From Trissonchulus latispiculum (Eukaryota > Nematoda > Enoplea > Enoplida > Ironidae), in NCBI GenBank assembly GCA_030248195.1, contig JASAND010026316.1, positions 1 to 64,000 on the forward strand: 64,000 nt of DNA. Reading direction: 5' to 3'. The first letter of the stretch is position 1. Every line of letters starts with the position of its first letter. Below are positions 12,921-24,687 of this stretch, in pieces. The notes below the pieces were generated by a model that was given only the letters and a program-made list of their open reading frames with translations, was not told where the DNA came from and made no database searches. Both the position numbers and the translations under genes were made by a program.

Positions 12921-13189
12921 GACAATGGATAACAAATGAAACCGTTTCATATGCCTCTTGCCAGACGATTGGAAGATGGGATAGAAAATACTTTTTAATA
13001 ACTTCGACAATTTGTGGGGCGTGGATGTCAATAGTTATGGGGACTTTACGACTGGGAAGGGTGGGGAGGACATTGAAAGCTCCCCACATCATCCCAGTAA
13101 AACAACGGCTGGTGAAACCTCCATATTCAAATGAGCAGTCGGAAAAAACTAAAAAGCAAGGAAATCCTCTGTTCCGCTCTATTCCATAC

Positions 13190-13405
13190 CTCACCACCGT
13201 TAACATAATCCAAGACATAGTACAGCCGATTGGGAGTCTGGAAACTGTACTGCAGTCCCACCAGGAATGGATGCTGTAGATTTTTCAGCAGGACATTTCG
13301 CTCACACATGATGTGTCGAATTTCATTTCGTTTTGTGATCAAGGATTTCTGTATCACTTTGATGGCATAGATCCTTTCCTCCTGCTTATGACGTCCAACA
13401 TACAC
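13190..13405 (-). CDS. SGK3: SGK3-like kinase N-lobe exon, left arm
   Basis: Mirror of 34,002-34,217, 216 nt, open, same protein sequence and splice sites. Confidence 0.93.
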
Positions 13406-13799
13406 CTTAGACAACAGCAGAAAAACGTACATACACAAAAGCAGCAAACCAGGAACATAAAAAATATTCATGAAGCAACCTTCACCAACCCATATCATAT
13501 TTCTTGTCGTGGCATTTTCAGCCACTTTTTGGCAGCCCCAAGCATCGTAAAATTATTTTTTCGACGAAAAATTTAGGTCTATTACCTTGGTCTTGCCCCA
13601 CCCCCTCCATTCAGTTTCTTCTCCCCAGGGTGACTAAGACACACATCTTTAAAACCATAAAGACAACCAGAAAGACAGTGGTCTACGTTCTCCAATAGTG
13701 CAGAGTTTTCTACTTATAAGTGGTTAGTCAAAAACGTCGAAAGAGAAAAATTTGGCGGCGGAGAAGGTTCATAACTATAAAATTAGACATACAAAAATG

Positions 13800-14122
13800 G
13801 GTGTCTCATTGAGGGGGCCCTTTTGGGGCGAGTCATTCTTGGGGGGGGCGAACATTTTTCTAAAAACATGCTAAAGATTGCGTTATTTTTATAGTAATCC
13901 CCAAAAAAATTTTGGTTCAAAAATAGTGCTTAAATCGGTGAAAATCGACTAAACATCTCCGGCGAAGCCGGAAAATTTTTGAACATTTGGCATTCTGAGC
14001 GATTTCGTCAGGGCAAAAGTTGGTACCAAAAGGGGCTCCCACTTTGGGGAGGGGGGCAATTTGGGGGGGGGACGTTTTTGGGGGGGAAGAGTGTTTATGG
14101 GGGGCCACACTAGAATAAACTC
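13800..14122. mobile_element. Related poly-G MITE copy
   Basis: Carries the same core (CCGGCGAAGCCGG, TTGGTACCAAAAGGGG, G runs) and the right end CTAGAATAAACTCAG. The left end is divergent. Mirror at about 33,285-33,612. Confidence 0.65.
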
Positions 14123-14267
14123 AGCTATATAATATTAATCTTTAGTCAATACGTACCAAACAGCAATAAGAGCAACTAAGTACAAAATCTTTTAAAATTT
14201 TATAATTGGATGTAAACTAAAGCTAACTACGCAGTAAACAAGTAAGTAAACAAAACGTAGACACCCA

Positions 14268-14962
14268 GAGTCAGACCAACCTTATTCCGCTACCGGTTTC
14301 GAGGCTCCACGGTGGACCTTTTCTTTTGGCGATCCTTCGCACGCTGCAATCGTTCCTGGGGGATCAAATTCCGGGGGATCCAAGGCAAATTGGAAAACTG
14401 GGGTCTTTGGGAGGGTAGGAATTCTGCTGGGAGAGCGGGGGCTGGGAGGACTCCAAATTGGTGTTGTTACTGTTGTTGTCGTCGACCGCTGCTGAATGGA
14501 TGCTAGTAAGCCGTTTTTTGTGTGATTTTAGCAGTCATAACCGTAATTTACACGATCTGCTTGTTACGGTGATCGATTCGGCGGACGACGTAACCACACG
14601 GAAGAGGACGGAACAGTGGTGGATTAGTTAACTCTTTTCGGATTATCCTTTTGGAATTAACTGGGAAACCGTCCCTCACAAAAACAAATCCCCACCTCCC
14701 GGGACATTTGGTACTGCATCCATTCAGCAGCGGTCGACGACAACAACAGTAACAACACCAGTTTGGAACCCTCCCAGCTCTCCCCCGGATTTCTACCATC
14801 CCAAAGCCCCCAATTTTCCAATTTGCCTATTCACGCGGACTTGGAACCCCCGGAATTTGACCCCCCAGGAACGATTGCAGCGTGCGAAGGATCGCCAAAA
14901 GAAAAGGTCCACCGTGGAGCCTCGAAACCGGTAGCGGAAAAAGGTTGGTCTGACTCTGGCTG
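14268..14962. mobile_element. Inverted-repeat element with protein-like arms, left-arm copy
   Basis: Two arms of about 240 bp (14,268-14,511 and 14,715-14,962) are reverse complements. Outer ends read AGAGTCAGACCAACC; inner parts contain GCTGCTGAATGGATGC. Read outward, both arms contain QERLQRAKDRQKKRSTVEP followed by PRNR and a stop, a basic segment looking like real protein. The central 200 bp are unique. It lies in an SGK intron. Mirror at 32,440-33,142. Confidence 0.65.
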
Positions 14963-15089
14963 TCTAAGTTTTGATTATAATCTTATTTGAATTTCATTGT
15001 ATCATCTCGGATTCGTGGACTGGTAGCTGTTCTGACTGTATCTCTCTTACGTAGTAAACATGATATGGGTGTATCACTTATTACTATAC

Positions 15090-15147
15090 CTTTCCAAAAC
15101 TTCCCTTTCCAATCACTTTCAAAAATTCAAAGTCAGAGGGTGATGCC
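15090..15147 (-). CDS. SGK3: SGK3-like glycine-loop exon, left arm
   Basis: Mirror of 32,259-32,316, with GKGSFGK. It has one missense difference from the right arm (ASPS against ASPF). Confidence 0.9.
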
Positions 15148-15273
15148 CTGAAAAAATCATAAAAACAAGTCAGTAAATTCATTACCTAATACACAACAAT
15201 CAACAAAATTCAAAATCAGAAAATTATTGCAACAGCAAAAAATTGGCTAAAACGGAAAACTTTCTATACTTAC

Positions 15274-15329
15274 TGACATTTCTCGGTTGAACCAAGGTCA
15301 AATTTGTTCGCTTCGGTAGGAGAGCTTTC
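15274..15329 (-). CDS. SGK3: SGK3-like linker exon, left arm
   Basis: Mirror of 32,077-32,132, same length and splice phases. Confidence 0.8.
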
Positions 15330-16008
15330 CTGAAAAAAAGTAGAATATTCATTCGTTCATTCATTCATGCAAAAAGAAGACCACTGCTACCAAGTTTGTC
15401 ATCTCAAAGAACTTCATGAATCCAGCACGACTACGTACGTAGTTTCGATAAATCGAAAAATATTGTTATACGTATCTCGTCAAACATGCAAATTTCGCGA
15501 CCATCGTACCTTTTAGGATCAATCCTATGAACTGCTAAATCAGGGTTAACTGGGATATCCCTAAACTAACACGTATAGATCTAATCCAAGCGTATGACTT
15601 ATCCAGATTAGGTTTTAGTTCAAATGAGTGAGAGTCCTGGATAGTGAGGAAAACGTTTACTCCATAAACCACAGCTAAACCGCCCAGAGGAAGTTCACTC
15701 ACCTTTATCAAATTGAAAATCGAAATCAACAGCTCTGAACTATACGAGAGAGTGTGCTGTATTGTAAACAAAGTTACGTTATGACGTGTAAACAACCGTC
15801 GGAACATATGCACTCCAATTTTCAGTTCTCCTTTAGTGTCCTGAAAATCTTTTTAGTGTCCTTACTTCAATTTTTCGTTAGATTCGATGTTCGATGTCGT
15901 TATTTTCGAACTACAGAACCAGCAAAAGTCTTAAAGCAAAAGCAATAGTCGAAACACAAACTTATGTGCAGTACATTGCAATGAAAAGGGCCGGGTCACG
16001 TTTCGCAC

Positions 16009-16108
16009 CTTGTCTTCTGAATCGGACCAAGAGTTTTCAGACCAGCCAGGATCTCCAACGGCGGTCAGCATGCTCTCATCAAAGTTGAAAAATTCCTTAC
16101 ACGTTTGA
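16009..16108 (-). CDS. SGK3: SGK3-like PX end and acidic linker exon, left arm
   Basis: 100 nt after TTTGTTTCAG. It encodes QTCKEFFNFDESMLTAVGDP and then GWSENSWSDSEDK. CKEFFNF occupies the place of the last PX helix of SGK3. The right-arm equivalent is degraded. Confidence 0.8.
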
Positions 16109-17553
16109 CTGAAACAAAACAAAAATATAACAAGATACAAGAATGTATATATATAACATTTATATATATGTATGTCGTTTTAATAACATAACTGATAAAA
16201 ATTTCAAAAGTGACAGCTTTCACAGTTTATACCGGGAATCGAGCAACTTATTGCCAGAACAGAAGGGCGGGAGCAACAACCACTAAATACGATACAGTAC
16301 AGCTTGCCTTAATCAAAATATATACGTACAAGAATAAAAATGCTCCGATGGAGCATGAAAAATGCAATATGGGTGACATTAGGTTTTAAGCGGACACAGG
16401 ACCAGGTTTTAAAACGTAGGAGGACTAGGTTAAAAGCGCACTAATATGGACCAGCTTCGCTGAACAACGTATCTATAATAGTTGGTCATGTCCTAAACTA
16501 TCTGTACGTATGCCGAATTTCAAATACCATTGCCGACTTAATAACGTGTTATCGACGGTGCTGTGTTTGGGACAGCACGTACAGCACAATGGAAGCGGGA
16601 GAGTGCACTAACCAACATAGCTACCAATCCCCCTTACGACAGACGCAATTATGACCAAGTTTCATATGTTTAGCCATTTACAGCAGGTCTACAGACAGCG
16701 TGCTATGGTTGCTGCACAACAGTACAGCACGATAGCAGCACCGCACACCGCTGCGACTATGCTCACCGTGTTCAGCGACCCCGATAACCCTTATATGCGT
16801 CTCGCTAAATGGCCTAAAACAGCGTATTTAGGTCTCTTTTTAACTGTTTTCTATGGAGTTGGGACTTAATTTTTCAGAAAATGGTCATTTGGACCTACTT
16901 CCTTTGGGCCGGCAGCCTGAACGGTACAGGACCTTAATCAAAAATCGGCCAACGTTGTGACACGCTACCCAACCCAATGTTTCTTATGCAACAAGCCGCG
17001 TCTCTCTAGCTTGTTCCCTGAACCCTGACACACAAAATGGCCGTTTTTTTGGCCAAAAACGTCGTTAGGCCACTTTTGGCCGGTCGCACAGGTGGGAGGT
17101 ACATGTATAGCGCGGGGCACATGGGACCATATCGGCATTCAGAAAATATAAACCTTTCCGGCTGAAAACGTCCACATCTTTCAAACACCTCCGCACAAAA
17201 TTGCATCTTTCCAAGCGTGACTTACACAGAAAAAAACGGACCTAACTTGTCCCGAAGCGAAAATTTTCTAGGTTGTAAATTTTGACCAAAACTTTTTTGC
17301 AACTTGTTGTACTCGTTGTGTAGATTCCAACGATACCAAACTTGCTAGTTTCGTTCAGTATTCAGCTGGCACGGTGCTCTAGCGAGTCTGAAAAGGCCGC
17401 GCAGCGCCTTTTACACCCATATTATAGGGGGTCGCTCTCGCGCCCCGTTATAATACTCATTCAACCCGTTACGTTATGCTTTAGCTGGGTCGTTCAACAT
17501 CATGCTACAAAAAATTAAAAGGGAAACTAAAAAAGAAAAGATAACAGTCAAAC

Positions 17554-17699
17554 CTGTTAAGAACATGAGGATGCTGCAGAACCTGCTGCACAAATTCATG
17601 AAGACCCTGACGTCTCTCCTCAATCACCTCCGGTTTCATGTTCCCCAAAATTCTTTTCGGAGGAATTGACCAGTGAAACAAGGGGAATTCCCTCTTCAC
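17554..17699 (-). CDS. SGK3: SGK3-like PX exon, intact left-arm version
   Basis: 146 nt. It encodes VKREFPLFHWSIPPKRILGN, MKPEVIEERRQGLHEFVQQ and VLQHPHVLN plus two bases. This is the PX polyproline loop and the ERRxGLxEF helix typical of PX domains. Open here, frameshifted in the right arm. Confidence 0.9.
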
Positions 17700-18033
17700 C
17701 TAAAACCAAAACTCCACTATACGTATATATATAAAATACTAAAACGAAAATACCTCAATAACACCAGTTTGGACTTGAAATTGGACTCCACAGAGTTCAG
17801 CTTCAGCTCAAATCTTAGAAAAAGTTTGGCTTGCCCCTCCGAAATTTTTGTCGGCTATCCTAGTGGCTTTTTACATCTGCCGTGTCAAATATTTATTCGG
17901 TGTCTGTACTGACCAAGAAGTCTACAGCGGTCATTATGGTGAAGTGGTCATGCGTGTGGATTAAAACAATCAGTATAAATTAACAAAGAAAGAGACTTTT
18001 GGAAGCCAAATCACGTCAAGAACCAAACAGAAG

Positions 18034-19182
18034 CAGGGTATTTTTACAGGGGGGGGGCCGAAATTGACCTTCCCCCCCCTCCCCGAAAATGCCTCCCCTC
18101 CGAAATCGCCCCCTCCCGGGATTTTTGCTTACCCCCCTCGGTATTTTTTGGAGGTCCAAATTTTTGCCAAAAATAGGCCAATTTTCAAAAATTTTCGGCT
18201 TCGCCGGTTTTCGAATAAATATCGGCGGCGCAGCTTGGCCTTAGTGGTCGTCAGCTGGTGCAGTCAGTTGTTTGTACTGCCGCTACTACTGGGTTAGCTT
18301 TGCTAAGGTGACCTCTGCTTCTCGTAATGTCACTCCTTCGGGTCCCAGTACTGAGAATTGTACCACTTCCCCTCCGGGTTCCGTCCGCAAAATCCTGGCA
18401 TCTTTCTGCTGCGAGTCGCTGTTCCAGGAGTCACTAATGGTCGGCACCCGAATCCATTATGGTTAAAAATGGGGGAGGGACTCTGTGGTCCCGTCTGGGT
18501 GAAATTACCCCTTCTGTCCCTTTGGTTCAGGGTATTACCGGGCCTTATAAGGACAGTTTTCCCAGTGGTTGAACGGTGATACTGTCTGCGTTGCCTTGTA
18601 TCTCCTTTTGTGTATATATGCCCGGATCCCGGGATGTGGCTGCGCTGCTGCTCATGCAATTTACCCTGACATCTTTTACTACAAGAGAACTGTCCAAGGA
18701 AGTCATCAGTGGTTGGAACTTGTATTGGATTTTGGTAAAAATGGGGGAGGGTCTCTGTGGACCCGTCTGGGTGCAATTACCCCTTCTGTCCTTTGGTTCA
18801 GGGTATTACCGGGCCTTATATGGACAGTTTTCCCAGTGGGTGAATGGCTTGCTGTTTGCCCTGAATCTTCTTGTGTCCTTGTGGTAACTGCCGTGTAGCT
18901 GCAGCTGCTGCTATTGCTGGTTACGTCTGGTTGAAGACAGCGGGATTCTCGGGTATATATCTGTGGATTTATGACATTATATACAACGGAGCCGGACAAA
19001 CGCACAGCCACCAATTTTTACTGATCAGCCATGGCTGTCTTCATCTTAAAGTATCTTAAAGTAAGTAATATAGCCATTTAAGTTTGAGAACTTTTTGCGG
19101 TTCACCATGTGCCAAAAAATACCATTATCTTTGCAAAAAAATCTCCTCCCCCCCCTGGAAAAAATCCCTAAAAAATACCCTG
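18034..19182. mobile_element. 1.15-kb CAGGGTATTTTT element, left-arm copy
   Basis: Inverted ends CAGGGTATTTTTA and TAAAAAATACCCTG, each followed by G/C runs, with a possible imperfect 5-bp duplication AGAAG/AGAAA. The core contains a 100-bp segment repeated directly about 270 bp apart (18,467-18,566 and 18,737-18,840, GTCTGGGTGNAATTACCCC). A 148-176 codon open frame on the reverse strand crosses this repeat. I do not recognise it as a protein. It lies in a PX-region intron. Confidence 0.7.
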
Positions 19183-19333
19183 AGAAATGGAAGAACGCGC
19201 TTCACTGAGTCGGGATTTTCCACAGAGGGGCCTGCCTTTATTAACACATGATTAAAATCTCCATAATATCAGCAAACTGTTCAAAGTTACAGTACATACT
19301 CTTTCAAATGTAAAGCTTACAGTGAGTACAATT

Positions 19334-19706
19334 TAGTGATGGGCACTGGATATCCGGATATCCGGATAATTTTTATATCCGGATAATATCCGATTTGAGA
19401 AAAATATCCGGATATCCGGATATCCGTGTACAATTTCAGTCAAAACAATGAAAAATTAGCAAATTTTTGACAAAAAATTTCAAAAATTGTAAAATATTTT
19501 TTAAAAATTCAGCTGAAAATATTTTTTGAAACGAAGTTTGCGACTTGGTTGCATGATAGATATTCACAGCTTGCCGAAAATTTGACAGAAAAATTGAAAA
19601 TTTAACTGCAAAATCGAAAAATTTTCTTGAAGTTAAGTTTGGAATAGGCGGATAACCGATTCCGGATATCCGTTAACGCAAATAGGCGGAAACCTGCCCA
19701 TCACTA
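19334..19706. mobile_element. hAT-like MITE with GGATATCC arrays, left-arm copy
   Basis: Ends TAGTGATGGGCA and TGCCCATCACTA, flanked within 2 bp by GAGTACAA and GAGTACAT (a 7 of 8 match, suggesting an 8-bp duplication). The left end has repeated ATCCGGATATCCGGATA motifs that can self-pair. TAGTGATGGGCA-type ends and 8-bp duplications are typical of hAT elements. Confidence 0.72.
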
Positions 19707-19751
19707 GAGTACATATATATATACCTTAAACAGAATAAATATATGCAATAC

Positions 19752-19835
19752 CTGTTCGTAGAGTCGGTAGAATTCATTGTAGCGACGGAAGATAAACCAA
19801 GACTTCCCTCCGATGCTAATCAGCACTTTATAAAC
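19752..19835 (-). CDS. SGK3: SGK3-like PX exon, left arm
   Basis: Mirror of 24,029-24,112, 84 nt. Same PX motif with RRYNEF, acceptor TTTTTAG and donor GTATTG. It is the first recognisable exon of the left-arm copy. Confidence 0.85.
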
Positions 19836-19943
19836 CTAAAAATTAAACTGGCAGGATGCACTGTCATACAAGAAAAATCATCTGATGGAGCATGAGAAAT
19901 GATTGATAAGTAGCAATTGAGAATATATATATATACAAGAACC

Positions 19944-20632
19944 AAAAATGCTCCTTCGTCGCATGTAAAATACATATGAGTACTCTCAGGCAGGTTGTAC
20001 AAACACGGAACTAGTACCAAATGCCATATAGTGGCGTGAGTTGTAAATTAAAAAAACAGATGCACGGCTTAACATATGAGCCTATCCTACAACGGAGCTC
20101 ATATTGGGTATCATAATATAATTTGTCGATATTTGATTCATATAAATAGACGTAAATTTTCATAAAAATCCTTCACACATCTTGTCGCTAATACATTATA
20201 CTGTGGAACGCATTATACGGCATGCACTCTGCGCTTGATAGAGCATATGGGAAACATTACGTATTGAGAGTAGTGTGTCTGTGTCCGAGAATACAGCAGG
20301 TGTACTATATGCTCTGGAAATATACGTGCCGGTGTTGAAACATCAGCTTGCATGTACAGTTAAACTTGAGTTCACTGCAGTTCACTTCGTTCGCCATTTT
20401 TTAAGCCCAATGTTACAGTTAGTTATATTCGTTTTTTTTAATATGATGACCTGAGATTTTAAAGCTGCACTGTGACGCATATGAGCCTCGTGTTGTAGAC
20501 AGGCTCATAATTAAACCGTTGAACTTGTTTTTTAATTAAACCTCAACGCACTCATAGCATTTTGAGCTATTTCCGTGTTTGTACACCTGCCTGAGAGACT
20601 CATATGTATTTAAGCGACGAGGAGCATTTTAT
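19944..20632. mobile_element. Foldback MITE near the palindrome apex
   Basis: Two diverged arms of about 200 bp pair with each other. 19,944-20,000 (AAAATGCTCC, TACATATGAG, CAGGCAGG) matches the inverse of 20,575-20,632. The inner parts also pair around ATGAGCCTATCCTACAAC and GTTGTAGACAGGCTCAT. No coding capacity. It occupies the left-arm sequence just upstream of the PX exon. Confidence 0.6.
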
Positions 20633-22017
20633 TTTGTTTTCATTTTTAATATGTATGGAAAGAACCAACATATATAATATATTCCGACACCAGCGCAGCA
20701 GATATATACTATTTTGGCCTTTTGGAAAATTTCATAAGTGCCCATCCGCGTACTCCCCCCCCCCCCACCCGCACTCAACAGCCACTTTGAGAACAATTCT
20801 ATGACAAAGTTGCACAGCTCACTTGGGGTTCATTTGGTACCAATTTGCCACTTTTGAAAAATTTAAATTTGACCGAATCGTCTAGTCCCCCTCCACTCCA
20901 CCACAGCACTCTACAGCCACTTTGAGATGCAATTCTATGGCAAAGTTGTCATTTCCACTTCAAGACTTTCTATGTGGTACCATTTGACCATTTGAAAAAT
21001 TTTATTTTGGCCCTGCCCCTACGCCTGCCCCTCAACGGTATGGAGCCGCCCAGCAAATGGTACGTTGTACGCCACGGACCCGGTAATAGCTGGGCGCAGA
21101 AACCCGTATAAAGTTTGATAGCTAGAGCCTAATATGACCTCCGGGCGGTGCGCATGACCCTCCACGGCATGGAACCAGCCCGGCAATGGATGGTCGGCGC
21201 TACACGGACCCGGAAATGAGTGGGCGCCAGAAAACCCCTATAGAGAAGTTTTGATAGCTAGAGCCTATATGGACCTCAGACGGTGCACATGACCCTCCAC
21301 GGCAGTGGACCGCCAGCACTGGGTAGTCGGGCGCAAATTGATGCGGGATCGATCTCCGTCCGCAAAACCTTTGACGCAGATTGACCCTTCCAGGTCGCAA
21401 ATAAGCGAAAAACTAAGTTCACGTTGGACCAAATTCATCAAATTGGAGGCGTACCAAATTACGCCCCCGGAGGAAATCGCATAGCAATTGAACGACCCTG
21501 ATATGTGTCCTATTCAGCCATATAGCAGTATGCCCATATATAGCGCAGTCTGATTATACGGGTTTGAAGAATTTTTGGCATTTTAGTTTGGGATGGAAAA
21601 AATTCCGGCTTGGGAGGCATAAAAACTAGCCTACCGGTTATTTTTGTGGTACTCCAGAATATATATGGTTTTCATAGGCAAAAATTTTCTATCTTTTGTT
21701 ATGTCACCCCCTACCACGTCAGCGGGCCGGAAAAACATCACTCTCGTAACGATTTTTGGAAATTTTTACGTGGCGGGTGCTTAGGACATACAGGGTTTTT
21801 TTAACGGCGTGGGATTTTATGGGCACTTAGATGAGTGGGCAAATTTATAGATCGGTGGGAAATTACAAAATTTGCTAGCGATTTTAACTTAATTTATTTG
21901 TTTAATTAATACGGTTTTATTCCAACCATCGAATTTCCTGTCGTTTTTATTGTGCTTAAGCAATCTTATTTTTATACTGCAGGGTTTTATAATATTAAAC
22001 ATATATATTAAACCGAG

Positions 22018-22045
22018 GGGGTCTGGGGGCCGTGCCCCCGGGCTT
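22018..22045. repeat. GGGGGTCTGGGGGC hairpin motif
   Basis: GTCTGGGGGC followed by GTGCCCCCGG near the apex. The same family occurs at 3,065-3,090 and 4,157-4,181, at mirrors 43,498-43,524 and 44,588-44,614, and at 51,958-51,983. Downstream, most copies continue with a GAAATTTTT and GTTTAAAAAGATTAATTT-like tail, so the motif is a fixed part of a dispersed element. Confidence 0.6.
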
Positions 22046-23219
22046 GAACGAATTTTTCAAATTTTGGTATTTTTGCACATGTTTGAGTATAGTTCGATGG
22101 GATAAGGTAAATAATTGCATTCGAGGAGACAATAATTATTTAGAATAACATAATGAGTGGAGTATATTATAGGCCGCCCCCGGGGGGGTGGGGGGAAAAA
22201 ACATTGAAATTTTTTGAAAATTAGAATAAAACCGTAATAAAAGTTCATTCATTATTGTTATTTAATAATATGTTCCTCGAAAGTTGAAAATTTGTATTGT
22301 AAGACACAATGTATTTATAGATGCAGTACAGATCGAAACTATGACTCAACATGTGAAAATACCAATTTGAAAATTCGTTCAGTCGGGAGGCGCAGACCCC
22401 CGTGTTGTTTAATATATAGTTTTAATATGTATGAACCCTGCATTGTATAAAGCTAATTGTTAAGACAACTAAAAGCGACAGAAATTCGATGGTATGGAAT
22501 AAAACACGTTATTGAATTGTTAAGAAACAAAAGTTAAAATTAAGTTTAAAAATCGCTTAGAAATTGCCACCGATCTATAAATTGCACTCAATCCTATTGC
22601 ACTAAAATGCCCACTGGCGTTTTGAAAAAAACCCTGTAGTTCCGAAGTTTCATCCCCGTACACTTTCCGTTAAAAAGTTATGCCAAAAATCGCTTACGAG
22701 AGTGATGTTTTCCGGTTCTCCGCTTTGACGTTGGTAAGGGGTTTTGTAGCTTTAATAAAAAAGATAGAAAAATTTTTGTATGAAAACCATATATATTTGG
22801 AGCGACAAAATAAGCGGTAGTAGTTTTTATGTCCCGAGCGGAAAAGGGGGGAGTCTGCAACGCTAAAATGGCAAAGTATGTTAAGCGCCGTAATAATCGG
22901 GTTATATGGGAATACTGCATATATGTGAATAGACACATATCAGGGTGTTAATGTATAGATTTCTGGGGGGCGTAATTTTTGGGTACTGGCCTGCCAAATT
23001 TGATAATTTTGGGTCCAACGTTGAACTTGGTTTTTTCGCTTATTTTGCGACCTGGAAGGCTCAAATGCGTGCAAAGGTTTTTGCGGAGAGAACGCGAGGA
23101 GTATGGGGATTTTGGGTAAATATGAAATTTTCCAAAAGTGCCAAAATAGTATATATCGCGGAAGAGAAAAGGATGGGCTATATATATATTTCCGAACACC
23201 ATGCGCAAGCAGATATAAT

Positions 23220-24005
23220 ATTGTGGTTCGGTTGTTTGTTGTTTTTTTTGTTTGTTTTTTTTTTTTTTTGTGTGTGTGTGGTTGTAATTTTGTTTTGGGT
23301 TTTTTTTTTTTGGTTTTATATTTATTTTTTTTTTTTTTTTTTTTTTTTGTTTTATATTTTTTTATTATGCTTTAATTTTTTAGTAGTGTGTATTTTATAT
23401 TTTTTGTGTTTTGTTTGTGGTTTTTGTTTGGGTGGGTGTGTTTGGTGCCGTGGTGGTTGGTGTTGTGTGGGGGGAGTCGCGATTTTGGGTCAAATATGAA
23501 ATTTTCCAAAAGTGGCCAAAATAGTATATATCGGGGGGGGAAATATAAGGTGGAAATATTTGACCAAAGTCTGTGTGTAAAATACATATAGTATTGGTGT
23601 AAGATATGTAAAATATATGGGTGAGTTGTAAATTAACATGCGTTAATAGGGTAGGTATATGGTAGGTTTAAAATATAGGTATATATTAAAAACGATGATG
23701 AACAAACATTATGTGGTGATGACGCGAGTGGGTGATATTTATGTAGGGTCGACACGGATATTGGTATATACACCGGTATTGGATGAAATTAATAGTAGTA
23801 TGTTGTGGGGTGGGGTAAGTATTAATTTAGGAGTGATTTGTATAAATTTAGGATTAATGGTATATGAAATTAATTATGAAAGATATATGTTGTAGAGTAT
23901 ATTAAGTGATGTAATTACTAAGACTATAATTTAAGATTGGTGTACCGCGAGAAAATTTAAGGGAAATTGGGAAAAAATAATGAAAAAAGTAAGAGATGTA
24001 TGAGT
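23220..24005 (+). other. Cytosine-depleted low-complexity stretch
   Basis: The plus strand is almost free of C. It runs from T/G tracts (23,220-23,470) to A/G/T sequence up to the PX exon. The homologous left-arm sequence has normal C content. No gene seen. It lies on the right side of the palindrome apex. Confidence 0.7.
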
Positions 24006-24028
24006 GATCCTGCCAGTTTAATTTTTAG

Positions 24029-24112
24029 GTTTATAAAGTGCTGATTAGCATCGGAGGGAAGTCTTGGTTTATCTTCCGTCGCTACAATGAATTCTACCGA
24101 CTCTACGAACAG
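24029..24112 (+). CDS. SGK3: SGK3-like exon, PX domain beta strands 2-3
   Basis: 84 nt, 28 codons, after acceptor TTTTTAG and before donor GTATTG. It encodes VYKVLISIGGKSW and RRYNEF, the arginine-containing PX motif that contacts phosphatidylinositol 3-phosphate in the family. It begins mid-domain, so an upstream exon must exist in a complete gene. None was found between it and its mirror at 19,835. Confidence 0.85.
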
Positions 24113-24158
24113 GTATTGCATATATTTATTCTGTTTAAGGTATATATATATGTACTCT

Positions 24159-24536
24159 AGTGATGGGCACCGGATATTTTTTCATATCCGGATATCCGCC
24201 TATTTTGCGTTAACGGATATCCGGTTATCCGCCTATTCCAAACTTAACTTCAAGAAAATTTTTCGATTTTGCAGTTAAATTTTCAATTTTTCTGTCAATT
24301 TTTCGGCAAGCTGTGAATGTCTATCATGCAACCAAGCCGCAAACTTCGTTTCAAAAATATTTTCAGATGAATTTTTAAAAAATATTTTACAATTTTTGAA
24401 ATTTTTGTCAAAAATTTGCTAATTTTTCATTGTTTTGACTGAAATTGTACACGGATATCCGGATATCCGGATATTTTTCTCAAATCGGATATTATCCGGA
24501 TATAAAAATTATCCGGATATCCAGTGCCCATCACTA
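24159..24536. mobile_element. hAT-like MITE with GGATATCC arrays, right-arm copy
   Basis: Mirror of 19,334-19,706 with the same TAGTGATGGGCA and TGCCCATCACTA ends, directly downstream of the PX exon. Confidence 0.72.
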
Positions 24537-24687
24537 AATTGTACTCACTGTAAGCTTTACATTTGAAAGAGTATGTACTGTAACTTTGAACAGTTTGCTG
24601 ATATTATGGAGATTTTAATCATGTGTTAATAAAGGCAGGCCCCTCTGTGGAAAATCCCGACTCAGTGAAGCGCGTTCTTCCATTTCT

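Noticed and set aside
12694..13218. 174-codon reverse-strand frame with Pro-rich sequence
   Set aside because: It runs through the poly-G MITE (G runs giving Pro/Gly tracts) into intron. Only 13,190-13,405 is exon.
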